Below the pieces are notes generated by a model that saw only the letters and a program-made list of their open reading frames with translations, did not search any database and was not told the DNA's origin. Shown piece after piece: positions 52,901 to 62,740 of a stretch of 64,000 nucleotides of DNA (its first letter is position 1; every line of letters begins with the position of its first letter). Position numbers and translations under genes: made by a program. Where the stretch lies: assembly GCA_947178165.1 (NCBI GenBank), contig CAMWXH010000002.1, positions 1 through 64,000 of the forward strand, written 5' to 3'. The stretch is from an uncultured Porphyromonadaceae bacterium (lineage in GTDB: Bacteria > Bacteroidota > Bacteroidia > Bacteroidales > Muribaculaceae).

Positions 52901-55900
52901 TCCCGTCATACGAACTGACTTCTGTTTCAAGTGCCTATTCTGACCTTTTTGATGGAGCTGATAGGCGAGCCTTTTTTGATGAGATTGGTATAAAGGAATT
53001 TGATTTGGACGAGTATATCGAGGAAGAAATTCTTGAAAACCTTGATAACTACACAGACTATTCGGATATTGATAATGCTTTAGAAGCCAATATAAGTTTC
53101 CATAAGTTCTTTGCAAATCCATCGCTCCGTTTGAGTGATGATGATTATGAGAAACTTAAAAATACGCCTGTATTCACTATTCTGCCAGTAGAGAATAGCA
53201 AAGAATCAGAATCAGGCTTATGCGAAGTTTGTACCGGCTTCTTCCTGCCTTCCGACAAACTCGGCGAGCTGGTTGAACTTGATATAGCACCTGCATCCAT
53301 TCTTCATACTATTCGTCCCGAATATTTTGCGACCGATGCAGAACAAATGACAACCTATTTCAAAGATAGACTTGGAAATAGGAAACTACAAGACAATGAA
53401 CTCGTAAAGCATCTGCTTGATCACAAAAAAGATATAATTGCTTATATTCAAGAGTATAATAGGAATCTCAGATTCTGGCAATGGGCAGCGCAAAGTTCCA
53501 CTACCTATGAGGAACGTCTGGCGTTCCGTAATTTCCCCATGGCGGATTCCGATAGGAATCTAATGCTGCCAAGTGAACTGTATGCGTCAGCAGTCTATTC
53601 AAAAGATAAAGAGGCAGAACAAGTCATCCGAAGATTTATCCCAGATGCTCACTTCGTTCTTGATGATTATGCCAACATAGAAACAGAAAATGAAATTGAT
53701 TGGCTGAGACTATTCAAGAACATAAAAATCAGCATCTCGGCAGAATATGTTCTGCTCAATAAGGTTTTGCCTAAACTTAATGAGTATAAATCAGAGCATG
53801 ATGATGTCGTACTTGCTTTCGCTGGTGTTTTAGAAGAGTTGAAAGCAAAGCATAACGAGGACGCAAAGAAAATTGAAGGATATTTGCAAAACCTATATGT
53901 AAAGTGTAAAGATGGAGAATACCACAAAATTGGGGACACCATCCTTACCGGTGCATATATGGGGATAGAAACTGGGAAGTATAATGACATCGTATTGCCA
54001 TTGCAAATATCTGACGATTATCTGAAAGATACAGAGGATAATCCCACTTTGCGCTCCAACGTTATTGACTTCTTCAGATTCTTAAAAGATAAAACGAACA
54101 TTGATGTTATCAAGACAGCGCAAGATTTAGCCGCTCGAAAGGTTGAAATATTCCTTTCCAATCAACAGACTTATGCGAGGTCTGATGCTCACTATCGAAT
54201 TATAGGCGAGCTGGCAGAGGACTGCTACCAACAAGTAGGATGGACAGATACTATTTTTAAGGGCAAGTGTTTATTGCTCTTCTCCTCAGATAATCGTCTT
54301 ATATCCATGGATAAAGGTAATCTTTATCTTGGATCAATATATAATCCCATATGTGATTATCAAGCTAATGGAATAACGAATATTCATTACGTCAGTGATG
54401 AATATCGGAAGTATGCTGAATTGGCAAGTATCCGTTTGTTCTTGACTAATCCAAGTAGGGGACGTGTAAAATGGGGCTTCCATGGCGAAACCGAAATGAG
54501 ATATTTGGAAGATTCTACTTTCTCAACATATTTCTGGAGAGTATTTCTTCCATCGCAGTTGAGGAATAAAGATTCAAGATCTCATTTTGATAGGCTTTTA
54601 ACGACCGATACGCTGGAAAAGTATCGTTGTATCCCTACCGGAGGTGGCATGAAAAAACCGTCACAGGTATATAATCCAATTGATAACCAGTTGGTGCGTA
54701 TGATTAAGGTCATGGAAAAACAAGACGAATATCTGCCAACTGTAGAAATACCTATGGAGTATTCCTACGGTTTCGCTTCACGGCTGAATGAGATGGATTG
54801 TCTTGAATTCTTGCGGAAAAGCGAAAATGACAAAGGTTATCAAGATGACAGAATCAAAGTATGTACTTGGCTGTCGGAACTTCCAGAGAATATTTTAAGA
54901 AGTAATTACAAGAATATCGTATTACGATTTAAGGAGAATGCGTTATGGCGTAATGGTGCCAAAAAGTGGGTGCCATTAAAAGATTTATGTATTCTTGAAA
55001 GAACCAAGGAGTCTAAACTTATTGTAGATCATTTTGGGGGTAGTGAATACGTATGTTTTGGAGCATCTCTGCCTGAATCAAATCAGGTTCTCCAAAAGTT
55101 GCACCTTCTTTTCGACATTCCCTTGTTGAATAAAGATGATTTTGATCATAAAACAATTGGAAATGTCTTTGAGGATACGTATGAAGTTTCTGAGCTCCAG
55201 AAACGCTTAGTCTATCTCTCTTATACTGAAAATCCTGATGGTGACTGGGAAACCAAATATAAAGAACGTCAGGCCAAACTCGACAATGCAAAGATAGAAG
55301 GATGTGATGAAATCATATATTTCTATGCAGGAAACGAAGACCTTTCAACAACCTTATCTTTTTTAGATAATGGAGATAACGGTTTTGCGTATAAGAAGGG
55401 TCGTAAGGAGCACATGTTTGAGAGCCGATTGAATTGGGCAATTAAGACATTTGACCTTGTAGGCTCACATATATCAGTACTTCAGGAGCTGTTCTTGGAT
55501 AATTTTTCCGATTATGTTGAAAAGCATAATGGTGGAAGCTTACCACCTAATGTGTTGCATTACTTATCAGATGCCGACAAAAGCAAGATTGGGACAGATA
55601 TCGTCGAAGAAATACCGGATGACGCCCAACAACCTTATGTTAGCGGAGCTTCCGTCCCCGAGTCTCATGACACGACTCAGTCAGCATCTCAAGAGCAGCC
55701 TGTCAATCCTAACGGTACTGCGCACGCACAATTTACCGATCAAGAAAACAAATCGAGTCAAGGTAAGCCTAATGCTGAGAGTGGCGCAAATGAAGGATAT
55801 GATTCTTCGATCAAACCTGAACATACACAACTCAAGCATAAGGAAAAATCAAGAGTAGAACAACAATCCAAAGGACAAGAAGGACAAAGTAACTCTAAAG

Positions 55901-58086
55901 AAAACCCGGCTCAGCCGAAAGACACAACTGGAGTTTCTTCTGAAACTCCGGATATACCTGATGGACCGGAAGAGTCGTTTGAAGAACGCAGCAGAAAACG
56001 TTGGGAGCAAAGACGTGATGCCAAAGTTACGCTTCCTACTTCTTCGCAACCTTTACATAAGGGAACTGAAGATGTATTAGATATTGAAGATAAGCCGGCT
56101 GACACTCCCAATTATGGAGATGTTTACGATCCAAATTCAGGAGCTTCTATCAAAAGAACTCCTAAATCAAATACATCTTTACCAAAGTCATCATCGGGAA
56201 AGGAACTTGATAATGCTCGAAGAAAAGCAAAGGAAGAGGAAGATAAACAAGATCGTAGAAATAAACTCTATGATTTGACTCCATATACATTGGAGTGGTT
56301 CAATTATTTAATTGATATGCAACTTGAAGCTGTATATGAAGGTAAGTCAGTAGAAAGACATATCGACTTATATGATTGGGCTCAAATTGATAAGGACTCG
56401 AATCTTTATCGATTGGTATCTCCATCTTCTTTTATTCCATCGAATCTTTCGGAAGCATCAAATGTAAGAATCCTTGTCGTCTATAATGGCAAGAAACAAG
56501 TGCTTAATGCAGAAATTCTTGAATCTGATGAGTCTGGAATCGACATGAGATGTAGTCAATATTTTGGCTCTCCGAGTGCGACAAGGTGGCTACGAATCGA
56601 GTACCAAAATATAGGAGGTTTCTCCGAGGCTCAGGCGAATCGTTTTAGCCAGTTAAACAGGGATTGGAATTTGGGGACGAACCTTGTTCAAAAGCTTCCG
56701 TCAAATATGGAGTTCATCTATGGTCCTCCGGGAACAGGTAAGACTACTGAACTTGTAAAGCGAATATCAGAGGCTTTGCATGTAAATGCTCGTTATAACA
56801 TTCTTGTTGTAACTCCCACAAATAGAGCTGCAGATGAGATAGCAGAGCGTTTAGCTGTTGATATGTTCGCCTCTGATTATCTATCCCGTTATGGCGTGAC
56901 TGAAAGTCGGGAACTCATACGTAATCATCAGCAAGTCTTGAAGAACCGCCAATCTATGGATTTGAAAAAATCCAATAAGAATGTGATGGTAACAACAATT
57001 GCTCGCTATCCGTATGATAGTGTCCAGCCTTACGGAGAAGCTATATTTGATTTGAAATGGGATCTTATCATCGTGGATGAAGCCTCCATGATTGATATTG
57101 TCCCAATCACACTGCTTTTGGTTAACAATAAGGCCGATAAGTTTATCATCGCCGGAGATCCAAAGCAAATCCGCCCGGTAAAACCAAATATAGACTTCCC
57201 TGATGAGTATGTTTTCAATATCTACGATATGGTGGGTATGAATAGCTTCAAGGAGGCGGCAGAAGGTAAACTCCCATACCCAGTAATGGCTTTGGATGTT
57301 CAGCACCGATCGGTTCCGAGTATAGGTAATCTTGTAAGTAAATTCTCTTACGACGGCATTCTTAAGAATGACTCTAACAAAGCTCTACCGAAGAGCCTGG
57401 ATATACCGAATATGACAGTCGAACCCATAAATGTGATCGGATATGAAGTTATACCGATGAGTCATCTTTATGACTTTAATACGGTTGACAATTCTGCCGT
57501 GCATGTGTATTCAGCCATTTTTGCATATGAATTTGCTGCTCATATCGCAAAGCTGGTATCCACATATTCGGATAAAGAACATTACACTATCGGAATTGTC
57601 AGTCCTTATAAGAAACAAGCTTCTGCAATACAAGAAATGCTTGCAAGCAGAAAGATTGATACTGATGAATGTAGTGTAAGCTGCGGTACGGTACACAAAT
57701 TTCAAGGTGGCGAATGCGATATAATGATTGTTGTGATGAATTACCCCAATACTCATTCTGGGGAAAATGCCAATATAAATAATCTGAATATCATGAATGT
57801 GGCTATGAGTCGTGCCAAGGATTACGTGTTCTTCCTCAGTCCAGAAAAGCGCGTAGGAGAGAAAGCTATATACCCAATGAATGATGAGTTGTTCAGGCAA
57901 CTTCCGAATAATTTTAACTTCTATCATGCTCATGCTTTGGAGAAGATTATGTTCGATGATGAAACGTTCATTGCAAAGAACGCGTCCTTGAAGAGTCACC
58001 TACCTGTGAATGTTTCCACGCCTACGGGCAAACGTTATGAGGTTCGCATTAGTGACACTGCTCTTGATATTCAAATTAACGACTAA
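49921..58086 (+). CDS. Giant GHKL-ATPase/SF1 helicase fusion
   Basis: 2721 aa from ATG 49921; the frame is open from 49837, but that part overlaps the GNAT gene. The N-terminal GHKL (Hsp90/sacsin-like) ATPase has the N-box E135-LLQNSND and the lid GYKGMGFKSVF at about 200. Residues 300-1880 are unassigned, alpha/beta-rich and may repeat sacsin-like segments. 1905-2113 is low-complexity and charged. The C-terminal Upf1/DNA2-like SF1 helicase has Walker A GPPGTGKT 2268-2275, DEAS 2386-2389, GDPKQ 2412-2416, QHRS, TVHKFQGGE near 2591 and NVAMSRAKD near 2626. No nuclease motif is seen. It lies between the GNAT-TPR gene and pglZ (2-nt gap), so it is expressed with BREX. Confidence 0.8.
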   Translation: MSFIDDIKNELNSTYIIGSYHRDGERGYFDDLRGAAGERIEDFEGNPRTDKVYISRTDLIEDEFYEFDWSIEGESENSYSYICVGGIRPVNKTRMLQVRLDEKLSQRGTNRKDANQNQKMINQEVTGAPHTYIYELLQNSNDYPLKDANNNKIPVEVKFILTEHYLFFIHSGAPFNLRNIAAICTVNEGEKRDNTETIGYKGMGFKSVFVNNDYVFLSSGDWNLRFDEKEIKNRSRFPLNWQYMPIPTSLTEDIDDEIKSVLKSIPSHMNVFFALRHLRDASENEPNLEKVFVDDRILVFIPYVDHVEVYIDGILRYDRYKDRTRWLIKNDIKISVDDNYKSILEESLKTDKKIPEKFQKIKEISVSFAVQRDGNKLIPIPIENSQVYNYLPTEQQLYLPFLINADFVPDASRKSLPEHKWNHKVLEDAGHRYAQWWASLMLDVENYDLASVFDLLPDFRKGDKFRESFMKGFEQEIGKIKCIPILKNGERALVPINEIIFDNMSFVVSDKPVMLDSDFYALLGVENISEYLPHPEIRQHQNLKMLLEYYSAKNNIGRVLNNSDVLTILRSLKFENWVKDEFNAINLYRYLFESQKINNILNSFDKIFLTESGEIESPNKLYHNIDYYLEELYMFEDRLPRLKKSVRDILPEGFRGIEGKFKMFVPSSVALELSANFDKNEDGSRIENITDSIHFLNFLATAKGYTGGMPKTMPLYLDEGVSIGKEDVYQEDELGLLLSEQPWVKPEWIRFIHYGYAKHSDDLSRFLTKCGITTINPAMVWSSFIADDERSQHIISYIADKQASIDFFYFLTNIEKEVKFTDQTKQLKNKYHIWVNDGTNDEYVPLSSVIYWSDSKERDELLEKDWLPANACYAVDDDYLGQFLGEDRDAIERIFKANGIVEDFSVSNWIKKCMVKEHLWQEVIKNITSTDTSISFLDFLFENRAYKSEIGYSKLDQIPLSLEGESEMLPLKDIAETVYQRSDDLIELSEEPWFPSYELTSVSSAYSDLFDGADRRAFFDEIGIKEFDLDEYIEEEILENLDNYTDYSDIDNALEANISFHKFFANPSLRLSDDDYEKLKNTPVFTILPVENSKESESGLCEVCTGFFLPSDKLGELVELDIAPASILHTIRPEYFATDAEQMTTYFKDRLGNRKLQDNELVKHLLDHKKDIIAYIQEYNRNLRFWQWAAQSSTTYEERLAFRNFPMADSDRNLMLPSELYASAVYSKDKEAEQVIRRFIPDAHFVLDDYANIETENEIDWLRLFKNIKISISAEYVLLNKVLPKLNEYKSEHDDVVLAFAGVLEELKAKHNEDAKKIEGYLQNLYVKCKDGEYHKIGDTILTGAYMGIETGKYNDIVLPLQISDDYLKDTEDNPTLRSNVIDFFRFLKDKTNIDVIKTAQDLAARKVEIFLSNQQTYARSDAHYRIIGELAEDCYQQVGWTDTIFKGKCLLLFSSDNRLISMDKGNLYLGSIYNPICDYQANGITNIHYVSDEYRKYAELASIRLFLTNPSRGRVKWGFHGETEMRYLEDSTFSTYFWRVFLPSQLRNKDSRSHFDRLLTTDTLEKYRCIPTGGGMKKPSQVYNPIDNQLVRMIKVMEKQDEYLPTVEIPMEYSYGFASRLNEMDCLEFLRKSENDKGYQDDRIKVCTWLSELPENILRSNYKNIVLRFKENALWRNGAKKWVPLKDLCILERTKESKLIVDHFGGSEYVCFGASLPESNQVLQKLHLLFDIPLLNKDDFDHKTIGNVFEDTYEVSELQKRLVYLSYTENPDGDWETKYKERQAKLDNAKIEGCDEIIYFYAGNEDLSTTLSFLDNGDNGFAYKKGRKEHMFESRLNWAIKTFDLVGSHISVLQELFLDNFSDYVEKHNGGSLPPNVLHYLSDADKSKIGTDIVEEIPDDAQQPYVSGASVPESHDTTQSASQEQPVNPNGTAHAQFTDQENKSSQGKPNAESGANEGYDSSIKPEHTQLKHKEKSRVEQQSKGQEGQSNSKENPAQPKDTTGVSSETPDIPDGPEESFEERSRKRWEQRRDAKVTLPTSSQPLHKGTEDVLDIEDKPADTPNYGDVYDPNSGASIKRTPKSNTSLPKSSSGKELDNARRKAKEEEDKQDRRNKLYDLTPYTLEWFNYLIDMQLEAVYEGKSVERHIDLYDWAQIDKDSNLYRLVSPSSFIPSNLSEASNVRILVVYNGKKQVLNAEILESDESGIDMRCSQYFGSPSATRWLRIEYQNIGGFSEAQANRFSQLNRDWNLGTNLVQKLPSNMEFIYGPPGTGKTTELVKRISEALHVNARYNILVVTPTNRAADEIAERLAVDMFASDYLSRYGVTESRELIRNHQQVLKNRQSMDLKKSNKNVMVTTIARYPYDSVQPYGEAIFDLKWDLIIVDEASMIDIVPITLLLVNNKADKFIIAGDPKQIRPVKPNIDFPDEYVFNIYDMVGMNSFKEAAEGKLPYPVMALDVQHRSVPSIGNLVSKFSYDGILKNDSNKALPKSLDIPNMTVEPINVIGYEVIPMSHLYDFNTVDNSAVHVYSAIFAYEFAAHIAKLVSTYSDKEHYTIGIVSPYKKQASAIQEMLASRKIDTDECSVSCGTVHKFQGGECDIMIVVMNYPNTHSGENANINNLNIMNVAMSRAKDYVFFLSPEKRVGEKAIYPMNDELFRQLPNNFNFYHAHALEKIMFDDETFIAKNASLKSHLPVNVSTPTGKRYEVRISDTALDIQIND

Positions 58087-58088
58087 CG

Positions 58089-60626
58089 ATGATACAGAAA
58101 CGAATATACAACTACTTTGAGAGGAACCCAAGGCTGAAAGTGCTATTCATGTTCGATAGGATGGGAGGGTTTGAAGCTGAACTGTCTGAGCTTGCATGGA
58201 CGGAGGATTATGTCATTAAGGTTTTCGATGGCAAATGGTGGAATCTGAAAGTTGCTTTGCTCAGGGAATGGTCTGAAAAGAAGGTCGTGCTTGTCTTTCC
58301 CTATGAACTTCGTCCTGATACTGAGGAGAAACGTCTTAAGTTTCCCCTTCTTGATGTATATGCCTCGAATCTTGAATTTAAGGATGAGCGATATGAAGAG
58401 TTCATGCAGCAGTATGGACTTTCCCAAAAAGTAGCATCGTTTGTAAAGAACAATATTGACGCACTTACATCAAAGAAGGTAATGCCTCTCCTTACCGGAA
58501 TGCTTGATGATGTGAACTTTACAGTCGATTTTGCAAACCGCGCGATAATTTCTTCCTACCTTGGAGAGAAGAAAACTCTAGAATGGGATATAATCATTGT
58601 AAAAATGATCCTACTATCCGCTCAAACGGATGATAAAAAGTCAAATGACTTTTATCTAAAGTTATATAAGAATCTTGATGTCAGAAAGTCAGTAGACGAT
58701 AAGCTGAAAAGTATTTTCGGCGTCACATTCAATCCGGATATAAATGACAAGATGCGACCTGTTGCGGAGATCTTGAAATATAACGCTATCACCCAGTCGA
58801 TGCCTGCTAATCCGACAGACCATTACAGTAATTTGAAAATCAGCGACCGTCGGATTCTCGATATAATCAATAGTATATACGAAAAAGGGAACAGTGAACC
58901 GCAATTTTCTTCAAAATTCGCTGATGCGATGTCGAAATTGGGTTCCGGTATCAGAGAGGAGGAGATAATAAATATCTATGGTACAGATGCACCGTATTTC
59001 TTTATAACAGAGCATTTGATGCTTCCGATTCTTATGTCAGTCTTGACAAAGGATGTGGTGGCAGATCCGGGTGCAGCTATCGATAAGATACGTGCACTGA
59101 GTCTGAGGCTGAACCAGGATTCAAGCATTTGGGCTTTGATCAAGTATATTGAAAATGTTGCCTATTTCTACGATTCCGTTAATGTGCTTGGTGGGCTACG
59201 TCTTGATAAACCTTCGGAATATATTTCGCTTTATACTGAAAGATTCAGTAAGATAGACAGGTTTTATCGAATTATACTGGATTCTTTTTATCTACTGCCC
59301 GAACTTGATGAAAAAACTGTATCTTCTGTATCTGTAAGTAAAAAGACAATTGACGCTAAATATGCCCAATTGGCAAATCAGCTCAATTATGAATGGCTGG
59401 AATGTGTGAGGGATACAGGCAATGCGTTTGACAAAGTCGGAATACTGAGACAAAACGAATTTTATGCTACTTATAATGATCCGAATAAACTTGTGGTTAT
59501 TATCAGTGATGGATTAAGATATGATGTTGCAGTAGAACTGTATGAGGAACTCGCGAAGAAAAAACATATCGCTACGTTGTCGCCGATGCTCTCACTTCTC
59601 CCTTCGGAGACAAAATTCTGCAAGCCGGCTCTTTTCCCTCATAACACCTTGAAGTTGGAGGGTGACAGTATGACGACTGACGGTAAGATTCTGTCTTCTG
59701 TCAAACAAAAGACAGAACAACTATGCCGATACAGAAATGATGCGATTTGTGTCAATTTTGAAGAGGTTTCCACACAACTAAATTCACATCGTGAACTTTT
59801 CAAGAAACCGTTAGTATATGTGATGCACGATAGAATTGATAAAACAGGACATGACCAATCTATAAGTGACGTCACAGACTCTTGCAGAAAGACTGTAGAA
59901 GAATTGGCACGATTCGTCAATAGCCTTCACATGACTTTGAATTGTAGTAATGTCATCATAACTTCCGATCATGGCTTCTTACTCAATGACATTATATTCG
60001 AAGACAAGGATAAGCTCTCCATCTCAGAGAAAAATATTGAGGCCACAACCCGTTATTATCTTACTACGGAGCGAGATAAGGTTGATGAGGTTGAAAAGAT
60101 CAATATTAATAAAGCGTCAACCATCGAGACAGATGTTGAGACGTTTGTGGCAACCCCTATGGGAACGAATCGTTTCGCTGCTTCCGGAGGTTACAAATAC
60201 ACGCATGGAGGCGCATCGCTACAGGAAATGGTTTTGCCGGTGATATGCAGTAAACTTCGCAGGGAAAGCAGCAAACGAATGGTTGATGTGCTTATCAAGA
60301 ACAACAATCTTAATATGGTCTCAAGCCGTCTGAATTTTCAATTAGTTCAGAAGGAAGCGGTTTCTATGGATGTAGTTGCGAGAGAAGTAGTATGCCGCAT
60401 TTATGATGGAGACAGGATGGTGTCAGATGAAGTAAAAGTGTCGCTCGATAGTACAGATGCAATGAATATCGCTAAACGTACATACGATGTCACTCTGAAA
60501 CTAAAGGAATCAGGCGTCGGAAACCTGCTTCAACTCCGAGTATATGATGCCGATCCTTCTCGACAATTGAATCCCCTCGTTAAAGAAACAGTAAGAAACA
60601 ATACCATTATTGAACAGGATTTCTAA
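58089..60626 (+). CDS. pglZ: BREX phosphatase-fold protein PglZ
   Basis: 845 aa. The alkaline-phosphatase-superfamily core has metal/nucleophile segments IISDGLRYD (D474), VMHDRIDKTGHD (about 578-590) and IITSDHGFLLND (about 625). The N-terminal 450 residues are helical. PglZ is a BREX hallmark required for defence; BREX PglZ proteins are reported to be metal-dependent nucleases or phosphodiesterases. It overlaps brxL by 1 nt (TAATG). Confidence 0.9.
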   Translation: MIQKRIYNYFERNPRLKVLFMFDRMGGFEAELSELAWTEDYVIKVFDGKWWNLKVALLREWSEKKVVLVFPYELRPDTEEKRLKFPLLDVYASNLEFKDERYEEFMQQYGLSQKVASFVKNNIDALTSKKVMPLLTGMLDDVNFTVDFANRAIISSYLGEKKTLEWDIIIVKMILLSAQTDDKKSNDFYLKLYKNLDVRKSVDDKLKSIFGVTFNPDINDKMRPVAEILKYNAITQSMPANPTDHYSNLKISDRRILDIINSIYEKGNSEPQFSSKFADAMSKLGSGIREEEIINIYGTDAPYFFITEHLMLPILMSVLTKDVVADPGAAIDKIRALSLRLNQDSSIWALIKYIENVAYFYDSVNVLGGLRLDKPSEYISLYTERFSKIDRFYRIILDSFYLLPELDEKTVSSVSVSKKTIDAKYAQLANQLNYEWLECVRDTGNAFDKVGILRQNEFYATYNDPNKLVVIISDGLRYDVAVELYEELAKKKHIATLSPMLSLLPSETKFCKPALFPHNTLKLEGDSMTTDGKILSSVKQKTEQLCRYRNDAICVNFEEVSTQLNSHRELFKKPLVYVMHDRIDKTGHDQSISDVTDSCRKTVEELARFVNSLHMTLNCSNVIITSDHGFLLNDIIFEDKDKLSISEKNIEATTRYYLTTERDKVDEVEKININKASTIETDVETFVATPMGTNRFAASGGYKYTHGGASLQEMVLPVICSKLRRESSKRMVDVLIKNNNLNMVSSRLNFQLVQKEAVSMDVVAREVVCRIYDGDRMVSDEVKVSLDSTDAMNIAKRTYDVTLKLKESGVGNLLQLRVYDADPSRQLNPLVKETVRNNTIIEQDF

Positions 60627-62740
60627 TGGAAGAAGAAACATTACAACAAAAGATTATGGACTCCTTCTTAGGAAAGGTTGTTCGTAAAGACCTTGCCTTT
60701 TTGGTGAAGGGAGGTCTCCCCGTACCTACTTATGTGCTTGAATATCTGCTCGGCCAGTATTGTGCGAGTGATGACGAGCAGGTTATCGAAGAAGGCATCG
60801 AGAAGGTTAAGTCTGTCATACGTAACAATTATGTAAACCGTGCAGATGCCGAGCAGATAAAGGGTAAGATAAGAGAGAAAGGTAAATTCAGAATAATCGA
60901 TAAGGTAAACGTGACTCTTAATGAGCGTGATGACCAGTATCAGGCATCGTTTGCCAATCTCGGACTTACGAAAGTACCCATAGGCTCCCAGTACGTCACA
61001 CAAAATCCTAAACTACTCTCCGGTAATGGAGTGTGGTGTATTGTTACCATCGGTTATATCCAAGGTGATGATATAAAGGTAAGGTGGGAAATACAGACAT
61101 TGAAACCGATTCAGATCTCGAATATCGACCTACAGGATTACATTGACCAGAGAAAGAAATTTACCACGGATGAATGGATTGATTTCCTGATACATACTGT
61201 AGGCCTGAATCCGGACAAGATGAACCGACGTGAAAAATTTATCACGTTGGCCCGGTTACTCCCTCATATTGAAAATAATTTCAATTTTATGGAACTCGGC
61301 CCCAAAGGCACCGGTAAGAGCCATGTCTTTCAGGAGCTGTCACCATACGGAGTTTTAGTCAGTGGAGGTGATGTCACAAGCCCACGTCTCTTTGTAAGAA
61401 TCGTAGGAGACAGGGAAGTTCTCGGTCTGGTCGGATACTGGGACGTTGTGGCATGGGATGAGTTTGAACAACAGAAAGGGCGTAATGTCGATGCCGTGCT
61501 CATCGATACGATGCAGAACTATCTTGCAAACAAATCGTTCAATCGTGGTAAGGGAACGCACGAGGCTTCAGCATCAATGGTGTTTGTCGGCAATACAAAG
61601 CATACAGTGCCATATATGCTTAAAAACTCTCATCTTTTCGAGTCCATACCTACGTCTTTCATAAAGGGTGCTTTCCTTGACCGAATCCATCTATACAATT
61701 CCGGGTGGGAGATTAAGATGCTTAAGAAAGACAGTTTCTCAAAAGGCTACGGCTTGATTACCGACTATATCGCAGCTGTACTTCATGAGTTGCGCAATTA
61801 CGATTGGACTGACAAACTAAAAGAGTATGCTCTGTTTGATGTTTCTCTTTCTGAACGCGATCATCTTGCCATACGTAAGACATTTTCCGGAATGATGAAA
61901 CTTCTTTATCCGGATGGAAACGTCACAAACGATGAGGCTTATGAACTTGTTGATTTTGCGGCAGAAAGCAGGAAAAGAGTGAAGGATCAACTGTATAAAG
62001 TTGATGAAACGTTTAAGGCAGAACCGGCAGTCTTCAAATATATCCGTCTTAAAGATGGACAGGAGATAAACGTGGAGACATTGGAGCAGGTCAACAATGT
62101 AGTAATTGTACCCCAAAATGCTTCTGCAGCCCTGAAAGCAGAACTGAACATAGAGGAGACAGAGACACCGCAAGAACAACTATCAGCAGAAGAAAAAACG
62201 TCAACCGAAGATAAGCCACGTAAGAAAAGAGAGCGAATCCAAACGCAACGTGAAGGAGCCATGTCATTCCGGCTTGGCCAGACCGGTGTGACTTTTGAAA
62301 AGCTCTTTATGCCGTATCTCTCCAAGTCTAAAGAGATTACAATCGAAGATCCTTTTGTGAGGACATCATGGCAGCTCAGAAATCTCATAGAATTTCTGAC
62401 GATGCTTGTTGACAATCGACCTGATGAAGATATTAAAGTAAGACTGGTTACATGGGAGGAAGATGAAAAGTTACCTACTCTCATTGACCGTCTTGACGAT
62501 ATAAAAGATGATATGACTACTTACGGTATAGACTTCGATTACTCTTTCAGAGAGTTCCATGACCGCCAGATAACCACTGACGACGGTTGGAATATCAGCC
62601 TTGGCCGAGGTCTGGACATCTACGACAAATACAACGCTTTCTCAGTTGCGTCAGGTCGGCAAGATAGGCGAAAATGCAGAGAGTTCCGTGTGATATACAT
62701 GAAATCAGATAAAACGACAGAACATGGGAAAACTGAGTGA
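60626..62740 (+). CDS. brxL: BREX protein BrxL (AAA+, Lon-related)
   Basis: 704 aa. An AAA+ core has Walker A GPKGTGKSH at about 229-237, Walker B VVAWDEFEQ near 273 and VFVGNTKHTVPYML as sensor I. A Glu/Lys-rich linker (about 515-545) follows. The C-terminal domain, with DPFVRTSWQLRNLIEFL and FHDRQI...GWNISLGRGLDIYDKY, looks like the MIT-C/PLD-like module of BrxL proteins. BrxL forms DNA-binding ring assemblies and completes the type I set. Its end overlaps the zinc-ribbon gene by 17 nt. Confidence 0.9.
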   Translation: MEEETLQQKIMDSFLGKVVRKDLAFLVKGGLPVPTYVLEYLLGQYCASDDEQVIEEGIEKVKSVIRNNYVNRADAEQIKGKIREKGKFRIIDKVNVTLNERDDQYQASFANLGLTKVPIGSQYVTQNPKLLSGNGVWCIVTIGYIQGDDIKVRWEIQTLKPIQISNIDLQDYIDQRKKFTTDEWIDFLIHTVGLNPDKMNRREKFITLARLLPHIENNFNFMELGPKGTGKSHVFQELSPYGVLVSGGDVTSPRLFVRIVGDREVLGLVGYWDVVAWDEFEQQKGRNVDAVLIDTMQNYLANKSFNRGKGTHEASASMVFVGNTKHTVPYMLKNSHLFESIPTSFIKGAFLDRIHLYNSGWEIKMLKKDSFSKGYGLITDYIAAVLHELRNYDWTDKLKEYALFDVSLSERDHLAIRKTFSGMMKLLYPDGNVTNDEAYELVDFAAESRKRVKDQLYKVDETFKAEPAVFKYIRLKDGQEINVETLEQVNNVVIVPQNASAALKAELNIEETETPQEQLSAEEKTSTEDKPRKKRERIQTQREGAMSFRLGQTGVTFEKLFMPYLSKSKEITIEDPFVRTSWQLRNLIEFLTMLVDNRPDEDIKVRLVTWEEDEKLPTLIDRLDDIKDDMTTYGIDFDYSFREFHDRQITTDDGWNISLGRGLDIYDKYNAFSVASGRQDRRKCREFRVIYMKSDKTTEHGKTE

